44,325 nucleotides of DNA from the NCBI GenBank assembly GCA_016292445.1, contig JAEDIN010000004.1, positions 1 to 44,325 on the forward strand. Direction: 5' to 3'. Shown one piece after another: positions 41,641 through 44,325 of the stretch; position 1 is the stretch's first letter, and each line of letters opens with the position of its first letter. Made by a program: the position numbers and the translations under genes. Source of the DNA: Oscillospiraceae bacterium. GTDB lineage: Bacteria > Bacillota > Clostridia > Oscillospirales > Oscillospiraceae. The notes under the pieces are model-generated. The model saw only the letters and a program-made list of their open reading frames with translations. It did no database searches and was not told where the DNA came from.

Positions 41641-43524
41641 TTAATGCCAGTAGTGCAGAATCGTTCCGAGTGAAGAGGTGTTGGCAACAGTCATAAGCGT
41701 ATACAGAATGCCGATAACGAAAGATCCGGCGTAAACATTTCCGGTTTCCTTATAAAACTGCCTGGATATTATCGTGCCTACGGGAATAAGAACTACCAAC
41801 GGGAAGAGATTTACCACGCGCATTGCGTTGAATGCAAGTGCGCCGGTCGATGCGAAGGTGATATACTGTATTGCGATTATTGCAACAATACCGATTATGT
41901 TTGCAATGCAGCTGAGAAGAAGCACCTTCCACTCCGACCGTCCTTCGATATTATTTCCGCCGTTGACAAGCACGGAGTTGGCAAGATAGAAGACAATGAA
42001 AGCCGGTACATAAGCAAGCGCATACATAACGCCTCTTACCGTGAATACGCGCATAGCTATAACCCAGATGCGGAAGTCGACATTAAAGAAAAACTCGACA
42101 GTGTACAAAATGAAGTACGCACAGCAAACAACCGCAAGTGCAAGCACAAAGCTCTTCCATACTTTTCTTACAGAGACCTTGATACCCCAGTATTCGGGAA
42201 TGCCCTTCGCATCGGGAGCCTTTGAAATCTTATAACAAACGACAAAGATCAAAAACAGCACTATGCCGACAATAAGACTCCATGCAGCCAGCTCGTTGGT
42301 GTTCGGCTGACCGAACCAGTGTGGCACCGTGGATGAGGGACCCCAGTCCGTTCCGGGAATCCAGTTTGATTTTGCGATGAGTTTCCATGCTATCGGGAAG
42401 AATAAAAGCGCAGGGAGAATGCAGTTTATAGCGTAATCCGTCCAGTGAACCGCTTTCTGCTTTTTGCTTGTGAGTCTCGGGGCAGCGAGCTTTCCCGAGA
42501 ATTTTAATTCGCCGAAATATGTTGTTCCGTTTATAAGAAGCGAGCCGCAGGGGAAAATGAACATAAGAATTCCTATCAGACCTACACAGTTGAACAGCTC
42601 TTTTGCCCACCAGATCTGATTATACGGATCGATCTCTTCGTAGCCGTTGGGAACGCCGAGCGTGTTGTAGAAGAAATCAACGGCGCAGGCTGCGCCATCG
42701 GTGGAGAAGTGATTCATGGGATGAATTCCGGGAATTTGATAAATTACGCGCTTGTGAGTTTCACCGTTGATCTCACCTGAATAAACCTTCCAGTTCTCAA
42801 CATCGCCGTTGACGTCAACTCCGTCAAGCTGATTGATAAATGATCTTGCAGCGTCGCTTGACAAATACAGCGAGGGATTTCCCGTTTCGCCGGTGTAGCA
42901 CCATTCGTCCCACTCAGCGGCAGTAACGCCCCAGTCAACAGCCAGATCTATTGTTTCGCCGGTGGCTTCGTCAACAAACGGCTCATATACCGGGTCGTTT
43001 CCGGCATCAAGAATTGCCGAGACCTTGCACACGCCGCCGTTTGCCTCCTCGGTCAGATAATACTGCACAGCATCGTGCGCAACATATCCGCCGAGTGAGT
43101 GACCGTATATGCCGATCTTATCGGTATCGATAAAATTGAAGTTAGAGGCGGCGTATTCGACCATCAGCCTGATCTGCGACATGTCCCAAGCGCCGGGCTC
43201 GGTGATGCTGGAATTGCCCATGTTAAAGTTGTCGGTTATCATTACGACGAAGCCTCTTCTGGACAATTCAATAGCGTTCTGATCCTGCATGCTGTAATTG
43301 TTGAAATTACCGTGCAGGAAAATCAAAAACGGAAGCTTGTTTTCTTCCGAAGCGTCTTTTGGTATGTACAGCTGACCGTTGACATAGTTTCCGTCTTGAA
43401 CGATGACATTGAAGTCTTCTACCTCTACGGTGTTGAACGATGACTGAAATACGGAAGCGAAGATCCCGCTTATCAGGCAAAGTACCAACGACACTACAAG
43501 AAGAGTTTTTGTGGTTTTCTTCAT
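41641..43524 (-). CDS. Alpha/beta hydrolase fused to a polytopic membrane domain
   Basis: A 627-residue protein. Segment 8-28 is an N-terminal anchor or signal, then an extracytoplasmic alpha/beta hydrolase of the dienelactone-hydrolase-like kind: oxyanion HGN (71-73), nucleophile Ser143 in GHSLGG, and a late catalytic His in IHPMNHFSTD (about 270). From about 310 there are eight or nine membrane segments with no family I can name. The combination is unusual for a hydrolase. It has a perfect -10 promoter and is divergent from a MarR regulator, with a palindrome over its -35. No terminator was seen beyond its end, except the plus-strand one it faces. The substrate is unknown. Confidence 0.85.
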   Translation of the reverse strand: MKKTTKTLLVVSLVLCLISGIFASVFQSSFNTVEVEDFNVIVQDGNYVNGQLYIPKDASEENKLPFLIFLHGNFNNYSMQDQNAIELSRRGFVVMITDNFNMGNSSITEPGAWDMSQIRLMVEYAASNFNFIDTDKIGIYGHSLGGYVAHDAVQYYLTEEANGGVCKVSAILDAGNDPVYEPFVDEATGETIDLAVDWGVTAAEWDEWCYTGETGNPSLYLSSDAARSFINQLDGVDVNGDVENWKVYSGEINGETHKRVIYQIPGIHPMNHFSTDGAACAVDFFYNTLGVPNGYEEIDPYNQIWWAKELFNCVGLIGILMFIFPCGSLLINGTTYFGELKFSGKLAAPRLTSKKQKAVHWTDYAINCILPALLFFPIAWKLIAKSNWIPGTDWGPSSTVPHWFGQPNTNELAAWSLIVGIVLFLIFVVCYKISKAPDAKGIPEYWGIKVSVRKVWKSFVLALAVVCCAYFILYTVEFFFNVDFRIWVIAMRVFTVRGVMYALAYVPAFIVFYLANSVLVNGGNNIEGRSEWKVLLLSCIANIIGIVAIIAIQYITFASTGALAFNAMRVVNLFPLVVLIPVGTIISRQFYKETGNVYAGSFVIGILYTLMTVANTSSLGTILHYWH

Positions 43525-43589
43525 GCGTTTCTTTTCCTTTCTTTTCTCTAAACGTTTTTTTCTTACACAATCGGCAAGAATATAAGTGC

Positions 43590-43618
43590 ATTATACACTA
43601 AATAATTGCCTATGGCAA
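43590..43618 (-). promoter_or_regulatory. Promoter for the hydrolase gene
   Basis: On the minus strand TTGCCA (43618-43613), a 17-base spacer and a perfect TATAAT (43595-43590). Confidence 0.65.
43606..43618. promoter_or_regulatory. Palindrome on the hydrolase -35, candidate MarR operator
   Basis: TTGCC-TAT-GGCAA, perfect 5-base arms, covering the -35 hexamer of the hydrolase promoter and lying 37 bases upstream of the MarR promoter. It is short for a MarR site, so the assignment is tentative. Confidence 0.4.
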
Positions 43619-43654
43619 CAAAATATTTGCGGATACGAATTATTTCTTTGCTAT

Positions 43655-43683
43655 TTGCTTTTTTGCGTGTTTTGTGATAAAAT
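43655..43683 (+). promoter_or_regulatory. Promoter for the MarR gene
   Basis: TTGCTT (43655-43660), a 17-base spacer and TAAAAT (43678-43683), just before the start region. Confidence 0.5.
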
Positions 43684-43699
43684 GCAAAGGTAAGGTCGT

Positions 43700-44221
43700 A
43701 TGAAAGGAATCGTGTCAATGGCTTTGGAATGGATGGGTGAATATCGTGATTTTGTTGCTACCTTGTTCAGGGCCGGAAATGCGTATTCGCAGATAGCAAA
43801 GCAGCAAACGGTCAGGGGTGACGACGCCGGATTTGGGCCGTATGAGGTTCAGATAATGGAACACATCATCGAATACGGCGACCAAAACAAAAACATGGTG
43901 TGGTATGCAAAGCAGCTTGGAATGCTTCCCAGCACCTTTTCAAAATGCATTAAGAAGCTTGTTGAAAAAGGACTTGTAGAAAAGTATCGTGCGTCGGATA
44001 ATAAAAAGAATGTTATCCTGAAGCTTTCTCCTTTGGGGAAAAGGGAATATGAGCAGTACGCCAAGTATGCTTATAAGGTATGGTTTAAGGATATGTTTGA
44101 TATTCTTGATAAAATGTCGCCTGAGGAAATTGAACGCGCAAAATCACTCATTGCGCTTTGGGGCAGCTGGTGCAGTACCATATCCGAAAGCGGAGAACCG
44201 GAATTGACCAGAATCGAATAA
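43700..44221 (+). CDS. MarR family transcriptional regulator
   Basis: A 173-residue winged-helix regulator. The recognition region LGMLPSTFSKCIKKLVEKGLVEKYRASDNKKNVI- type segment (about 73-107, wing RASDNKKN) is typical of MarR proteins. Two ATGs are equally possible: 43700 (AAGGT upstream) and 43718 (AAAGGAA upstream), differing by six residues. It is divergent from the hydrolase gene and would be expected to repress it and itself. A strong terminator closes it. Confidence 0.9.
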   Translation: MKGIVSMALEWMGEYRDFVATLFRAGNAYSQIAKQQTVRGDDAGFGPYEVQIMEHIIEYGDQNKNMVWYAKQLGMLPSTFSKCIKKLVEKGLVEKYRASDNKKNVILKLSPLGKREYEQYAKYAYKVWFKDMFDILDKMSPEEIERAKSLIALWGSWCSTISESGEPELTRIE

Positions 44222-44238
44222 TATTAGCATTTGTTAAG

Positions 44239-44279
44239 GAAGCCTGTTTGCTGAGAAATCAAACAGGCTTCTTTTTTGT
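44239..44279 (+). terminator. Terminator after the MarR gene
   Basis: A 12-bp stem, GAAGCCTGTTTG/CAAACAGGCTTC, with a 9-base loop and six T. The last 46 bases of the window hold nothing further that I can assign. Confidence 0.9.
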
Positions 44280-44325
44280 TTGTAAATAACTGAAAAAAAG
44301 CTTGCATTTTATTCGCTTAGCTTCT

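Overview
The window is a stretch of a Bacillota chromosome, most likely a strictly anaerobic, spore-forming Clostridia of the Oscillospiraceae/Ruminococcaceae kind. The basis is gene content: sporulation genes yqfC, yqfD and ylbJ, a [FeFe]-hydrogenase-like sensor, HPr with the Firmicutes regulatory serine, MutS2, a class B sortase, strong Shine-Dalgarno sites and intermediate GC. Genus is not resolvable by eye. No transposase, integrase, phage gene or CRISPR array was seen.

Layout. 1-2.6 kb: a DUF2812 membrane protein and a phosphofructokinase with a long structured leader. 2.6-7.1 kb (minus strand): a TetR regulator and an envelope operon made of a secreted protein with an uninterrupted (Asp-Ala)41 tract and a sortase-type C-terminus, a membrane-anchored protein with a probable alpha-toroid domain, and sortase B. 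7.4-9.1 kb: a flavodoxin-like protein, an unrecognised structured RNA ending in a terminator, and a CE4 polysaccharide deacetylase. 9.1-12.5 kb: a putative sensory [FeFe]-hydrogenase/PAS protein co-transcribed with a SpoIIE-type phosphatase, divergent from an RseC-like redox protein. 12.5-17.2 kb: an Old Yellow Enzyme family protein, prfC, then the trans-translation pair smpB and tmRNA with a cyclophilin between them. 17.2-22.2 kb: a hairpin-rich spacer, an HD-domain protein, a probable Fe-S flavoprotein, an NhaC remnant, an O-antigen-ligase-like membrane protein, a FAD/Rieske oxidoreductase and a small unknown gene.

22.4-28.8 kb is a housekeeping run: NUDIX hydrolase, murA, walJ, rlmH, a small DUF protein, phosphohexomutase and a split chromate transporter. 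28.8-36.9 kb holds ylbJ facing yqfC-yqfD-phoH-ybeY-era-yqzL-recO-mutS2, with many 1-13 bp overlaps implying translational coupling. 37-41.6 kb: HPr, an EamA transporter, uvrC, rsmD, coaD and a coiled-coil protein. 41.6-44.3 kb: an alpha/beta hydrolase fused to a polytopic membrane domain, divergent from a MarR regulator.

The parts that look least ordinary are the (DA)41 protein/toroid/sortase operon, the hydrogenase-like sensor/phosphatase pair with promoters that share a -35 region, the structured RNAs at 1.33-1.47 and 8.0-8.29 kb, a start codon and ribosome site buried in a terminator hairpin at 20.65 kb, and the hydrolase/MarR pair with a palindrome on the hydrolase -35. All functional statements come from reading motifs by eye; no database search was run.
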